DNA of 64,000 nucleotides from Oligoflexia bacterium (GCA_019694515.1 JAIBBU010000016.1:1-64000); one strand, 5' to 3'. Counted from the stretch's first letter, positions 1-9,207 are shown. Notes: generated from the letters alone by a model not told the origin. Translations and numbers: made by a program.

Positions 1-366
1 GTTTGTAGGAGTTGCCGTCGGAGTCTTCGTCGGAGTGTGAGTCGGTGTATTGGTCGGCGTCGACGTTGGCGTATTAGTCGGTGTGTTGGTCGGCGTATTT
101 GTAGCCGTCGGCGTGTTCGTTGGTGTATTCGTCGGAGTATTCGTTGGCGTGTTTGTAGGAGTTGCCGTCGGAGTCTTCGTCGGAGTGCTAGTCGGTGTAT
201 TGGTCGGCGTCGACGTCGGTGTGTTAGTCGGCGTCTTAGTCGGAGTATTGGTCACCGTCGGTGTATTTGTCGGAGTGCTAGTCGGTGTGTTTGTCGGAGT
301 CTTGGTCGGCGTATTAGTAGCTGTAGCCGTCGGAGTCTTTGTCGGTGTCGATGTTGGCGTCGGAGT
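1..366. repeat. Degenerate 12-bp minisatellite with 150-bp higher-order repeat
   Basis: The DNA is a tandem array of a 12-bp unit encoding TPT-X on the minus strand. Above it is a higher-order period: the first 36 bases recur at 151-186, and the match continues to about 220 with four differences in 70 bases. This suggests recent block duplication inside the array. The number of units left of the window is unknown. Confidence 0.8.
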
Positions 367-801
367 AGCGCAGCGCGGCGAAGTGGAAGAAGCGGTCGCT
401 GTCTGTGTGTAGCTCAGAACGCGAATCGTCCAGGTATCGCTGGTTGTGAAGATCGTGCTGAATTGATCTTCATGCAAGCCGTAGAAGAAGGTGCTGACCT
501 GTCCCGGCCGTGCTAACGGCGAGGGGCTGAAGTAGTTCCAGTCGGTGGTGCCGCTATTCTTTCCGGCGGTGATGATCTTGGTCTCGCCCGGGCCGCTCGG
601 ATTGTAGTGGCTGTCGTATCCCCAGAAAGCGGTGTAGCTTCCATCGCCGTTCGGCTGCACACATTTCAGTTTCGGAAAGATGTCGGTCGCGTATGCCGCG
701 CTCGCTCCCATGATTCCGAGGATTGCGATCGCCGCAAGCAATGTTCGGCCAACGCAACGAAATGTACGTGAGGTTTTATTTACGACTGTCATGACTTCCA
801 T
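1..801 (-). CDS. Secreted protein with long Thr-Pro-Thr repeat tail (partial, runs off window start)
   Basis: The minus-strand frame is open from an ATG at 801 to the window edge (267 codons, no stop). A second in-frame ATG lies at 792. Residues about 10-39 form a signal peptide (basic start, hydrophobic [11 protein letters not shown] core, likely cleavage after ASAAYA). A roughly 100-residue globular part follows, with many aromatic, Gly and Ser residues. From about residue 145 to the edge the protein is a TPT-X repeat (X is Asn, Lys, Ser, Ala or Val), typical of extended linkers or stalks in cell-surface proteins. No catalytic domain is seen; a C-terminal domain may lie beyond the window. 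The promoter would lie in 802-1102, but none is convincing. The function is unknown; an exported surface protein is the safe call. Confidence 0.75.
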   Translation of the reverse strand, partial: MEVMTVVNKTSRTFRCVGRTLLAAIAILGIMGASAAYATDIFPKLKCVQPNGDGSYTAFWGYDSHYNPSGPGETKIITAGKNSGTTDWNYFSPSPLARPGQVSTFFYGLHEDQFSTIFTTSDTWTIRVLSYTQTATASSTSPRCATPTPTSTPTKTPTATATNTPTKTPTNTPTSTPTNTPTVTNTPTKTPTNTPTSTPTNTPTSTPTKTPTATPTNTPTNTPTNTPTNTPTATNTPTNTPTNTPTSTPTNTPTHTPTKTPTATPTN

Positions 802-1102
802 CCCTAACGGCAACTAGACTTAAAACTTGCTGCGACTCGAAATAAACAAGTCGACTTTAGATGACGTTTCTGCGCAAACGCCTCCCGATTCTATCCACAC
901 CCGTATCGCTAATCAAACCTTTGGTGCTTCAATATTTAGTACGGACCGAATGACTATGCTACCTAATTAACTAAGTAGTCCATATCGGTTATTGGGCAAG
1001 GTGGCATCGGAACGCCTCCTTGTACGGGCATTCCGTACACCCTAGGGAATATTCGTATTTTTATAGCGCGGGAGCGCTCCCAACACTGCTTGGGCGGTTA
1101 GG
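802..1102. other. Intergenic region, no gene seen
   Basis: This roughly 300-bp AT-richer stretch separates the Thr-Pro repeat gene from the end of the CBS gene. It must hold the promoter of the repeat protein, but I see no clear -35/-10 pair. A 12-bp perfect palindrome GGGAGCGCTCCC lies at 1069-1080, without a T-tract that would make it a terminator. Confidence 0.4.
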
Positions 1103-1624
1103 CTATAACGGTTCAGGCAGCTCGAAACTGAGGATCTCGTTCACGAAGTCTTTCACTAGATAGTCCACGACATCTTTCACCGACACGATCCCGACCGGCA
1201 TTAAATCCTGATCGACAATCGGCAGATGTCTAAAGCCCCCCTCCGACATCATGTTCAATGCAAAGGCCAAGGTCATATCCATGGCCGCGGTGACCGGATC
1301 TTTCGTCATAAAATCAGATACCGGCCGATCGAAACTCTTAGGATCACGCAAGTTAACTTTTAGCAGCAGATCGCGTTCTGAAAATATTCCGACCAGCTTA
1401 CCGGCTGCGTTAGTTACCAAAAGACAGCCCATGCGCTTGCCCTTCAGCAACTCCACCGTCCCGTCGATCGTTTCATGCTCGCTGATGCAAACCGGACGCA
1501 CCGGGTCCAGAATGCTCAGGCTCTGGCACAGAAAGCTGTTATCCAGTGCTCCGAATTTTCGCTCGCAAGCGTAGCGAATCACCGAGCTAATTTTGTCGCG
1601 ATTAGTATCATCACCCGTGGTCAT
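1103..1624 (-). CDS. Tandem CBS-domain protein
   Basis: This 173-residue protein consists almost entirely of two CBS domains (about residues 38-98 and 101-157), which together form one Bateman module. Each has the usual pattern of a hydrophobic strand followed by VGI and a following helix (LVGIFSERDLL; PVGIVSVKDVV). Bateman modules bind adenine nucleotides and act as energy or ligand sensors. There is no attached enzyme or channel domain, so it probably regulates a partner in trans. The ATG overlaps the stop of the upstream FapA-family gene by 4 bp, so the two are translationally coupled. The ligand and partner cannot be read from sequence. Confidence 0.85.
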   Translation of the reverse strand: MTTGDDTNRDKISSVIRYACERKFGALDNSFLCQSLSILDPVRPVCISEHETIDGTVELLKGKRMGCLLVTNAAGKLVGIFSERDLLLKVNLRDPKSFDRPVSDFMTKDPVTAAMDMTLAFALNMMSEGGFRHLPIVDQDLMPVGIVSVKDVVDYLVKDFVNEILSFELPEPL

Positions 1625-3102
1625 TTCTTCCCCTTAGTTTTCTTATCGGCACTTTCTTCGAAGGCCTGATAGTCACAAATCTTTAAGCACTGCTCATCCG
1701 GAAAAATCTTGATCGATCCCGGGCCGGCCTGCTCGGCCGTTATAGCAAGCGAAAGCTCCCCGGCGAGCAGCTTCACTCCCGGGTACAGCTTCTTCACATA
1801 ATTCACTCGCAGATCGGCGCTGCTCTTGCCCTTCTCCAGCATCTCTTTCTTGCGAGCTAAAAGCTTAACTTTGCTCTTTTCCAGCTGTTCATGCTTCGCA
1901 TACATCTGCTGCATCTTGGCGCGGTGCGGATCCTTCAACATTTGGATGCGCGCCGGATTCTTGGCATATGGCCCCAAATGCAGCTCAATCATCTGAATCG
2001 CCTTTTCGTGCGTCTCGATGTGTACCGCCAGCTGCTGATATTCGCTGGTGGTCTCGATATCACTGCCCATCAAGACGATGGTATTGACCTCATGCGCATT
2101 GCCGATCTCAGCTGCCTCCAACCCCATCGCCACAAAGGTGTTGCCGCCGATCAGCTCGGCCCCTGACATGCGTAGCACGCCAGCCGTGCTCAAACGGCAG
2201 TCCATTGCCTGCTTATCTACAAAAATATCCTTTTGGGATTCACAATCAAGCTCCTGCGCCACATGTAGATGCACGGTTCCAGCGCACAGCATGCGGGCCC
2301 CTTTCTGTCCGCGCGCCAGCCCCTTTACCGTGATGTCCCCTAGACTGGTAACTAAAGATGCGCCATTCAGAGCACCGCGGATCTCGATGCCCTTTTCGGC
2401 CTTTAAGACGAAGCCCTTGTTGACATCGCCCTTAACGATTACCTTGCCGATAAAGTCGAGATTGCCGTAATGGTAATCAAGATCGCCGTCAACCACCAAT
2501 TCCTGCTTGACGGTAATCTTGCCGGCCTCCTCGGTTAGATATCCATCCACCTGTGCCACCAGCACCTGAAATTCGTCGCCCTTATTTTCAGAAGCTTTCA
2601 GCAACACACTCTTATCGAGAGCCGGCTTTACAGGCGCTCCACCCTTTGCGGGAATCTTCTCGTTTAGTGCCGAGACCCCATCCACTCCGGCTTTCGGCGG
2701 ATAGACACGCCCCACAATCTGCCCGGTCTTTATGTTATCGAATAATTTGATCTCAGCTAAATTTCCGCCCCCTTTGTCCGTAACGGTTAGCTCGCCTTTG
2801 CCCGTATACAGCTTTACCAGGAAGAGAATCTTGCCGTCAGCGCCGGTTTCCGCCGCACGCCCCTTCGCAATACGCCTCTCGGTTACCTTTTCCCCGTTGG
2901 AAACATGTTTCGCGATATCTTCCAGCACGCCGCGATCGAGCTCGGTCTTTTTCGGCAGCTCGCCCAGCGCCGCAAGAATATCGTCCACGCTGACCGGCCC
3001 GGGGTTTGCGCGCTCTACATCGATAAAGAGCTTAAGCGCGTCATCCGCAAGCTTGGCGACAACTGTCACCCTCTCGGTGGTCGCGCTGTGGATCGTCTTC
3101 AT
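1621..3102 (-). CDS. FapA/DUF342 family polymerising protein
   Basis: This 493-residue protein matches the DUF342 (flagellar assembly protein A) family. It has an N-terminal mixed domain to about residue 190. A repetitive beta-helix-like region follows (about 190-345) with many short hydrophobic/Gly strands such as GKVIVKGDV and KGIEIRGAL. A charged coiled coil spans about 360-425, followed by a short beta region and a Lys-rich tail ending KKTKGKK. Family members are linked to polymerising or flagellum-associated functions, but no flagellar gene is nearby. It sits 15 bp downstream of the PfkB kinase gene and overlaps the CBS gene, forming a three-gene operon. The DUF342 call rests on overall architecture; the role here is unknown. 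Confidence 0.75.
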   Translation of the reverse strand: MKTIHSATTERVTVVAKLADDALKLFIDVERANPGPVSVDDILAALGELPKKTELDRGVLEDIAKHVSNGEKVTERRIAKGRAAETGADGKILFLVKLYTGKGELTVTDKGGGNLAEIKLFDNIKTGQIVGRVYPPKAGVDGVSALNEKIPAKGGAPVKPALDKSVLLKASENKGDEFQVLVAQVDGYLTEEAGKITVKQELVVDGDLDYHYGNLDFIGKVIVKGDVNKGFVLKAEKGIEIRGALNGASLVTSLGDITVKGLARGQKGARMLCAGTVHLHVAQELDCESQKDIFVDKQAMDCRLSTAGVLRMSGAELIGGNTFVAMGLEAAEIGNAHEVNTIVLMGSDIETTSEYQQLAVHIETHEKAIQMIELHLGPYAKNPARIQMLKDPHRAKMQQMYAKHEQLEKSKVKLLARKKEMLEKGKSSADLRVNYVKKLYPGVKLLAGELSLAITAEQAGPGSIKIFPDEQCLKICDYQAFEESADKKTKGKK

Positions 3103-3117
3103 TCAGTTAATGAATCG

Positions 3118-4107
3118 TCAGGATCTCGCCTCTGCCAGATAGCGCTTAACATCACCCTCTAATCGCGCTCCTACCCTAATAATAACCTCGGTTGCGAGTC
3201 TGCATCCCAGGCTGCCAGCCTTAGCCAGCGGGAAGCCAGAATTAAGGCCAAATAATAGCCCCCCGGCAAAGGCATCTCCGGCTCCGGTCAGATCCACTGG
3301 ATCGCATGGGAAGGCCTCAATCGCGGCCTGTTCGCCATTATAACTAAGTCTGGCGCCCTCCGGGCCCAGAGTCACAGCCACGCCCGGCAGACTATCGGCC
3401 ATCGCCGCAAATGCAGCATCACCATCGCCCTTGCCGCTGAAGGTCATGGCCTCCTTTTCATTCGCCAGCACGAGGTCACACTGCCCAATCACATCTCTAA
3501 CAGCATCCCCGAATCCCGCGATCACCCAGCTCTCTGAAAATGTGAGCGCTATTTTGGTGCGGTATTGCCGCGCGAACTTTACAGCCTGATTGATCGAGGC
3601 CGGACCATTTGGATTACCGAATACGTAGCCCTCTATGAAGAGCCACTCCGAACGGCCGATGAGTTCTTCGTTCACATCATCCAGCGAGAACTTGGATGCA
3701 GCACCGAGCGAAACATGCATCGTGCGCTCCGAGTCGGGAGTCACCAAACAGACACAGGTGCCGGTATTATGGTTGAAATGCGGAGCGCTTCCGAGTTCAA
3801 TTCCATCCCGTTCAAATTCATCTTTGAAATGCAGTCCGTAACGGTCGTCCCCAATGCAGGTAAGCAGCGCGGCCTTACCTCCGAGACGGCTAAAAAGCGC
3901 GACCGAATTGGCCACTGAACCGCCGCTGATCAATGAGAATTTGTGAGCCTTTAGTTTTTCCAGCAGCGCATTTTGCGCCGCTTCATCTACCAGCTGTTCA
4001 GAGCCCCGCTCCAACCCAAGTTTAGAGAAATCCGCGTCCGATATCGTGGTGAGCACATCTACCAACCCGTTGCCCAACCCGCAAAGCTGTAAATCCTTTT
4101 TGATCAT
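3118..4107 (-). CDS. PfkB-family carbohydrate/nucleoside kinase
   Basis: This 329-residue protein has the standard PfkB (ribokinase superfamily) layout. A substrate-side GGSVANS motif lies at about 62-68. The C-terminal signature DLTGAGDAFAGG is at 272-283, with the catalytic Asp at about 278 and the anion-hole GAG before it. The spacing and the lid residues are closest in style to adenosine-kinase-like sugar/nucleoside kinases, but the substrate cannot be assigned. It is the first gene of a minus-strand operon with the FapA-family and CBS genes. AGAGGAG lies about 10 bases upstream of the ATG, supporting this start. Confidence 0.9.
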   Translation of the reverse strand: MIKKDLQLCGLGNGLVDVLTTISDADFSKLGLERGSEQLVDEAAQNALLEKLKAHKFSLISGGSVANSVALFSRLGGKAALLTCIGDDRYGLHFKDEFERDGIELGSAPHFNHNTGTCVCLVTPDSERTMHVSLGAASKFSLDDVNEELIGRSEWLFIEGYVFGNPNGPASINQAVKFARQYRTKIALTFSESWVIAGFGDAVRDVIGQCDLVLANEKEAMTFSGKGDGDAAFAAMADSLPGVAVTLGPEGARLSYNGEQAAIEAFPCDPVDLTGAGDAFAGGLLFGLNSGFPLAKAGSLGCRLATEVIIRVGARLEGDVKRYLAEARS

Positions 4108-4214
4108 GTTTTAAGCGCTCCTCTGCCCGGCAGAATACAAGGCGCTCCCATGCGAGTAAATACGATTTGACGCGGAAAAAAGTGGAGGCCGCTCTGAATT
4201 GAATTAAGCTCGTT

Positions 4215-4691
4215 TTATGGACAGCCGGTGCCGGCTAGATGCTCCATGAAGTCCCAAGCGCCGTCGCCATACCGGATGTAGCGCACGAACTCATCACCCT
4301 GGCAGTGCCGCACCTGCAACGTTGCCGATTCGCACCCTGAGTCTTCGCAGCCCGGGTCATATGAAACGGAGAATGAAGTCTGTCTCGGAATCTGCATCGC
4401 CGGGAGAAGCTGTGCCGCATTGGGATCCTGCATTGCCCCCTGAACATGCTGCGTCATCAAGGCCACGGCGGGCGGTGGATCGTCCTCATTCGTAAGTCCG
4501 GCTTCCATGGAAATCTGAGCATCGCGAATCGTCTTGTTGGCCACCGCATACGCAGCCGACGATCTGTACACACCGAAGGAGGTCAGTCCTAGCCCCGCTA
4601 GTATCCCGATGATAACCACCACCGTCAGGAGCTCGATTAATGTAAAACCCTTCTCGGAGCGCATAAGACTAACCCGTGAAACAGACGCCAC
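4215..4691 (-). CDS. Type IV pilin/pseudopilin-like protein
   Basis: This 158-residue protein has a class-III prepilin signal, KGFTLIELLTVVVIIGILAG. The prepilin peptidase site is between Gly15 and Phe16, with Glu at mature position 5. A long hydrophobic helix follows. The globular part holds two Cys pairs near the C-terminus (GCEDSGCESA and the terminal region with CP), typical of pseudopilins and minor pilins. The start is a GTG at 4691 preceded by AGAGAAGA; an internal ATG nine codons later is possible but lacks a ribosome site. No secretion ATPase or platform gene is nearby, so its machine is encoded elsewhere. It is transcribed divergently from the cytochrome c gene. Confidence 0.85.
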   Translation of the reverse strand: MASVSRVSLMRSEKGFTLIELLTVVVIIGILAGLGLTSFGVYRSSAAYAVANKTIRDAQISMEAGLTNEDDPPPAVALMTQHVQGAMQDPNAAQLLPAMQIPRQTSFSVSYDPGCEDSGCESATLQVRHCQGDEFVRYIRYGDGAWDFMEHLAGTGCP

Positions 4692-4844
4692 TCTTCTCTA
4701 CCTATATCGACTAACTACAGGAATCTTTTAGGAACTGTAGCGATTTTTTTTAGTGCAGCCCATCCCTAAATAAGGCTAAGCTAACCCCGCTAAGTTCTTA
4801 GCATTAGGCCACAAAGTGTAACTACCCAATTTTAGGAGATCGAA

Positions 4845-5330
4845 ATGCTCAACATTCGACCCGGTCTGTGTATCTTGGCGCTGATGTTAACCCTTAACGC
4901 CGCAGTGTTAAGGGCAGATGAAGCGGCGCTTATCCAGCGCGGAAAGTACCTCACCCTAATCGGCGGGTGTAACGACTGCCATACACCTGGCTTTCCGGAA
5001 TCGGGGGGCAGTATCCCTGAGGATCAGTGGCTGACCGGCGTGCCGCTCGGCTGGAATGGCCCCTGGGGTACCACCTACGCGGTCAATCTCCGTCTGCTTC
5101 TGACTTCGATGACTGAAGAGCGTTGGCTCAAGTTTGCCCATGAGATCAAAGCCCGCCCGCCAATGCCCTCCTGGGCGCTGAATGCGATGCCCGAGGAGGA
5201 TCTGCGCGCGATCTTTAAGTTCGTAAACAAACTCGGCCCGGGTGGCTCAGTCATGCCTCCGTACACCCCACCCGGAGATTTACCCAAGACTGCCTACATC
5301 GAATTCGTGCCTAAGAGTCCCAAGCCTTAA
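4845..5330 (+). CDS. Periplasmic monoheme cytochrome c
   Basis: This 161-residue protein has a signal peptide (residues 1-24, hydrophobic core LCILALMLTLNAAVL). One covalent heme site CNDCH lies at 42-46. Met107 in PPMPSW is a good candidate axial ligand. The size and the segment from GKYLTLIGGCNDCHTPGF fit soluble class I cytochromes of the kind found with dehydrogenases. TTTAGGAG lies 8 bases before the ATG. No dehydrogenase gene is adjacent, and the partner is unknown. The next gene, purA, starts 117 bp downstream. Confidence 0.9.
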   Translation: MLNIRPGLCILALMLTLNAAVLRADEAALIQRGKYLTLIGGCNDCHTPGFPESGGSIPEDQWLTGVPLGWNGPWGTTYAVNLRLLLTSMTEERWLKFAHEIKARPPMPSWALNAMPEEDLRAIFKFVNKLGPGGSVMPPYTPPGDLPKTAYIEFVPKSPKP

Positions 5331-5447
5331 GGCGCTCGAAATCAAACCCTGACTTTCCAGGTCACCTTAGCTGGACCATCCGCATAGAACCGTGGAAAAG
5401 TCACCCCGAGTTGGTTACGATAGAGACGAACTTTAGAGGAGCGCATT

Positions 5448-6794
5448 ATGGCCGCAGGATTTGCAGATGTTTTGATCGGGTTACAATACGGCGATGAAGG
5501 AAAAGGCCGCATCGTGGATGCGATTGCGCGCGATTACAATATCGTGGCGCGCTTTAACGGCGGAGCTAACGCCGGCCACACCGTCGTGGTGGAGGGGCTC
5601 AATCTAGCTTTGGCTCTGATTCCCTCCGGAGTGATCAATCAATCGGCCTCGCTCTACATCGGCTCAGGCTGTGTCGTTGATCTAGCCGCGCTGGCAAAGG
5701 AGATCCAGATGGTCGAAGCCGCAGGACTCTCGGTCCGGCCGCGCCTCCGCATCTCGCCTTACACCTCGATTGTGCAGCCGCACCATATCTTTTTGGACCG
5801 GGCCTTTTCATCCGACATCGGCACCACCGGGAACGGAATCGGGCAGGCTTATGCCGATCGGGCTCTGCGTATGATCGCCGGAGAACTCCTCAATATTCGG
5901 TGCATTGATCTGCTGCAAAACGAGTTTTCGGTGGTCGAACAGATGCTCCGCAATCTCGAGAACGCTACCAAGCTCTACCCTTCGATTGAGCGTCCCAAAC
6001 GCTCGGTCATAGTGCAGACGATCAGCGAGGCGATTGAGCTGGTCAGACCGCTGATCACCACCGATCCTCTGTATTTGAGTGATGCCGTGGAAAAAGGCGC
6101 CTCCGTTTTGTTTGAAGGCGCCCAGTCTTATGAGCTCGATGTCGCCCGCGGTATTGTGCCATATGTAACTGCTAGCCATACCTGCGCCGGTTACGCCTAT
6201 ACCGGAGGAGACGTACCGCCGAAATTCCACCGTAAGACGATCGGTGTCGCCAAGACCATCATGTCGCGCGTGGGAAAGGGCCCCTTCGCCTCAGAACTCG
6301 GCGGCACACGCTCCGAGGAATATTGCATGGCTGAAAATGGACGCCGGCATAACCGTGATTATGAGAAGAAGAGCTACGACGCCGAGAAACTGCTTAAGTC
6401 GGACGATGATTTCGAACTAGGCATTGGCCTAAGAATGGTATGCGGCGAATACGGCACCCGTACGGGACGCCCCCGCCGCATCGGCGTGTTCGATTTGGAG
6501 CAGCTCAAGAAAGCGGTACGCGCAAATTATATCGACGAGCTGTATCTTACACGCTGCGATCTCTTGGAGCATTTCCGCCGCACCAAACGGGCCGAGATTC
6601 CGCTGCGTACTCCCGGCTCCTCCGATACCAACGGAACCAGCATCGCCTTCGAGAATGCCTGGGAGCTGCAGAACGCCCAAAGTCTCCCCAGAGAGCTGGA
6701 GAAACTTGTCACCATGACCGAACAAAGCTGCGGAGTAACCGTGCGCGGCATCGGCGTAGGCCCCGAGCGCAGTCAATTGATCGAGTGTCGGTAG
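5448..6794 (+). CDS. purA: Adenylosuccinate synthetase (divergent)
   Basis: The 448-residue product should catalyse the GTP-dependent condensation of IMP and aspartate to adenylosuccinate. Visible family motifs are the P-loop-like YGDEGKG with catalytic Asp16, NAGHT with His44, GTTGNGIGQAY in the IMP-binding region, FEGAQSYELD, and GTRTGRPRRIGVFD near the aspartate loop. Differences from the common bacterial form are Tyr14 where Trp is usual (QWGDEGKGK) and FEGAQSYELD where FEGAQGTLLD is common. The retained catalytic Asp argues against the phage PurZ-type enzyme. AGAGGAG lies about 6 bases before the ATG. It appears to be a single-gene unit. Confidence 0.9.
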   Translation: MAAGFADVLIGLQYGDEGKGRIVDAIARDYNIVARFNGGANAGHTVVVEGLNLALALIPSGVINQSASLYIGSGCVVDLAALAKEIQMVEAAGLSVRPRLRISPYTSIVQPHHIFLDRAFSSDIGTTGNGIGQAYADRALRMIAGELLNIRCIDLLQNEFSVVEQMLRNLENATKLYPSIERPKRSVIVQTISEAIELVRPLITTDPLYLSDAVEKGASVLFEGAQSYELDVARGIVPYVTASHTCAGYAYTGGDVPPKFHRKTIGVAKTIMSRVGKGPFASELGGTRSEEYCMAENGRRHNRDYEKKSYDAEKLLKSDDDFELGIGLRMVCGEYGTRTGRPRRIGVFDLEQLKKAVRANYIDELYLTRCDLLEHFRRTKRAEIPLRTPGSSDTNGTSIAFENAWELQNAQSLPRELEKLVTMTEQSCGVTVRGIGVGPERSQLIECR

Positions 6795-6933
6795 CTAATC
6801 GAACGTGCATCAATTGCAGCGATAAGCATTCGAATACTAATAGGCGCACACCGCCTCTAGCTTCTGGCATCACACGGGAGAACTTGCTAATGGCCCGCGC
6901 CTGACCATGCAGGTGCTGGCCGTCTATTTTGGC

Positions 6934-7470
6934 TCAAGCTCCAAGTTGATATTGAGTGTACTCGGAATAATTGAGGCTGCGGCCACTAAGAGCCCTGATT
7001 ACAGAAGCATGACTAACCACCAACACCCCTTTGTGCTTCGAGTAGCTTTGAATTTCACGATCTACTCGCGCACGCAGCATCGGAAGAGTTTCCCAACCCA
7101 GATTTTCGCCGGGGGGCCAGAGCCCCTGCATGCGATTGAATTCAGCCTCGGCCTTTTCAACCTGATCGTGCGAAGACCAACTAAGCGACAAGTCGGGAAC
7201 CCACTCATGCAGACCAAACGCTACCTCCAAGGGCAGCTGCCAGCGAGCTGCAAGAATATGCGCAGTTTGCAGGGTGCGAACAGTAGAAGAAGTTATAATT
7301 AAGGAGGGACGACCAAAAGGTTCAGCGTCTGCTAGTGCTTCGACTTGAGCCACGCCCTTAGAGCTGAGCGGAGCCAGATCGAAGCCCCAGCCCTTTGCCC
7401 CGCGCTCGATTACCGGGCTCCAGTCCGGTTCCCCATGTCGCAGCAGCACAAATTCCCAATTAGCGATCAC
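6934..7470 (-). CDS. Histidine phosphatase family protein (phosphoglycerate mutase-like)
   Basis: This 178-residue protein carries the RHG signature LLRHGEP with nucleophile His12. Arg65 is in SSTVRTLQTA, and the second catalytic His154 is in VVSHASVIRAL. A Glu in LHEW near residue 89 may be the acid. This is the minimal domain of the branch 1 histidine phosphatases, which act on phospho-sugars, nucleotides or phosphoproteins. The substrate is not predictable. It starts 9 bp downstream of the ProRS stop, so it is probably co-transcribed with proS. Confidence 0.88.
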   Translation of the reverse strand: MIANWEFVLLRHGEPDWSPVIERGAKGWGFDLAPLSSKGVAQVEALADAEPFGRPSLIITSSTVRTLQTAHILAARWQLPLEVAFGLHEWVPDLSLSWSSHDQVEKAEAEFNRMQGLWPPGENLGWETLPMLRARVDREIQSYSKHKGVLVVSHASVIRALSGRSLNYSEYTQYQLGA

Positions 7471-7479
7471 GAAACATTC

Positions 7480-8922
7480 CTAGGGCTTGAGAGTTTCCGG
7501 CCCCAGATTGAACAGGTCGTCAATCGACACGGGTAGACTTTCTTTAGAGTTCCGGGACTTGAACTCTACCGCACCCTGCTTCAAGGTGCGCGGACTAATT
7601 ACGAGCCGGTTTGGAATACCCAGCAGGTCACTATCCTTAAATTTCTCGCCGGGGGAAACCTCGCGATCGTCATAGAGGACACTGTGCCCCGCGCGTGTGA
7701 GCTTTTCATAAAGTTGATCGGCAGGCGCGCTCTCCTCGCCCGGCCTAAACAAACTCACGAAATGCAGCGAAAATGGGGCAACTTCTGCAGGCCACAGAAT
7801 CCCCTGATCGTCATGGTGAACTTCGACTAAAGCGCCCATCAGGCGGGTGGAGCCGAGTCCATAACATCCCATATACACCGGCTTCCGCGAGCCGTCCTTA
7901 GCTTGAAAAGACAGTTCAAAGGCATCCGAGAAGCGCGTGCCAAGTTTAAAGATATTTCCAACTTCGATTGCTTTGGTTTCGGCTAACTCTACCCCCTTCC
8001 ATTCCGGTAAATTTCTGGTTTCCTCGAGAATTTCATGGTTGATGGCCAGGCCCTTCTCTGTCGAAAGGTAAATCAAATCTTCACCATGCGGAGTCACAGT
8101 TTGGTACTCATGCGAGTAGCGACTAAATGCCCCGCCCGAAGCGAAAGTGAGGAAAGTTACAGCTCCCAAACCGCAACGCTCGAACACGCGGCGATAGGCC
8201 TCCTGTACCCGCTCATAGTAAGCATCCAAGTCTTCTAGTGATTCATGGAAGGAATACATGTCCTTCATCCGGAATTCCCGACCTCGCAGCAATCCCGACT
8301 TCGCACGCGCCTCGTTGCGAAATTTTGTCTGAATTTGAAATACTGAGCATGGGAGATCACGGTACGAACGGATGAAGCTGCCGATCAAGGGAGTAACTAC
8401 CTCCTCATGGGTGGGGCCTAAAGTCAGTTCTCGCTGACCGTCACCTCGCCGCTGCCCATCACCCCGCAATTTATAAAGCACATCAACTGTTTCCCAGCGA
8501 CCGGTTTTATCCCAATTTTCACGCGGTTGGAGTGCAGGGAGCAGCACTTCCTGACTTCCGATACGTGTCATTTCCTCCCGAATGATACGTTCCAAGTTGG
8601 CCAGGACTCGTTGGCCAAGCGGAAGATACGAATATACTCCGGCCATTAATCTTTCGACGTACCCCGCGCGCGTAAGAAGCTGCGCATTTTTGCTGGGCTC
8701 GTCCCGGCTCACTTCTCGTCGTGTGCGCGTGACCAGCGCCGACTGTCGCATGCTGCGACCAGTTAACTCGCGGTCAACTGGGAGTGCCGGCGTATTAAAA
8801 TACTCGCTTGCTAGCGGCGCGGCTGCGGACTGCGCGGCCTCTCCTGCGGATTGCGCGGCCTCTCCTGCGGACTTTTCTGGACCTGGAGACGACCCTGTAT
8901 CGGAATCAATTGGCCTTTCCAT
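7480..8922 (-). CDS. proS: Prolyl-tRNA synthetase, short form without INS editing domain
   Basis: Class II aaRS motifs are clear: GPTHEE, motif 2 FRNEARAKSGLLRGREFRMKD, and motif 3 GLGSTRLMGALVE, followed by an anticodon-binding domain. The roughly 180-residue INS editing insertion of the standard bacterial enzyme is missing: the chain passes straight from SHEYQTVTPHGEDLIY to the AIEVGNIFKLG segment. I chose the ATG at 8922 (480 residues, AAGGAG 13 bases upstream) over a TTG further upstream. The first 57 residues are a low-complexity Ala/Ser/Glu extension with a tandem SAGEAAQ duplication. The canonical core begins at Met58. A second tandem duplication, RGDGQR twice, lies at about 153-164. 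The histidine phosphatase follows 9 bp later. Confidence 0.92.
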   Translation of the reverse strand: MERPIDSDTGSSPGPEKSAGEAAQSAGEAAQSAAAPLASEYFNTPALPVDRELTGRSMRQSALVTRTRREVSRDEPSKNAQLLTRAGYVERLMAGVYSYLPLGQRVLANLERIIREEMTRIGSQEVLLPALQPRENWDKTGRWETVDVLYKLRGDGQRRGDGQRELTLGPTHEEVVTPLIGSFIRSYRDLPCSVFQIQTKFRNEARAKSGLLRGREFRMKDMYSFHESLEDLDAYYERVQEAYRRVFERCGLGAVTFLTFASGGAFSRYSHEYQTVTPHGEDLIYLSTEKGLAINHEILEETRNLPEWKGVELAETKAIEVGNIFKLGTRFSDAFELSFQAKDGSRKPVYMGCYGLGSTRLMGALVEVHHDDQGILWPAEVAPFSLHFVSLFRPGEESAPADQLYEKLTRAGHSVLYDDREVSPGEKFKDSDLLGIPNRLVISPRTLKQGAVEFKSRNSKESLPVSIDDLFNLGPETLKP

Positions 8923-9207
8923 ATCTTTGTTACAACTCCTTGGGCATGGTATGGTTCGCAAGCAGCGAAACAGGAGCGATGCGAAATCGGCCGCCCTGTT
9001 CTAATCCTTGAATCTGTCGTCCATACATTACTAGAATCAAAGCCACTACTCAAAAACAGATCAGAACTAATCCGTACGGGCGAATCTACAGAAATACCGG
9101 AAATACCGCGCTTGCTGCATCCCGATCGGCCACGCGAATTGACTATCACACACCATGTGTTAGATCCTTAGCAAATTCCACCCTTTGTATGAGCCTGGGG
9201 AGGCTGT

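Noticed and set aside
1..366. CRISPR-like array
   Set aside because: Units are 12 bp and coding, with no unique spacers.
37..516. Plus-strand ORFs over the Thr-Pro repeat (Arg- or Val/Gly-rich)
   Set aside because: They are antisense readings of the minus-strand TPT repeat and of its 12-bp period; the minus frame has a signal peptide and a plausible protein.
1069..1080. Perfect palindrome GGGAGCGCTCCC as terminator
   Set aside because: No loop and no T-tract on either strand.
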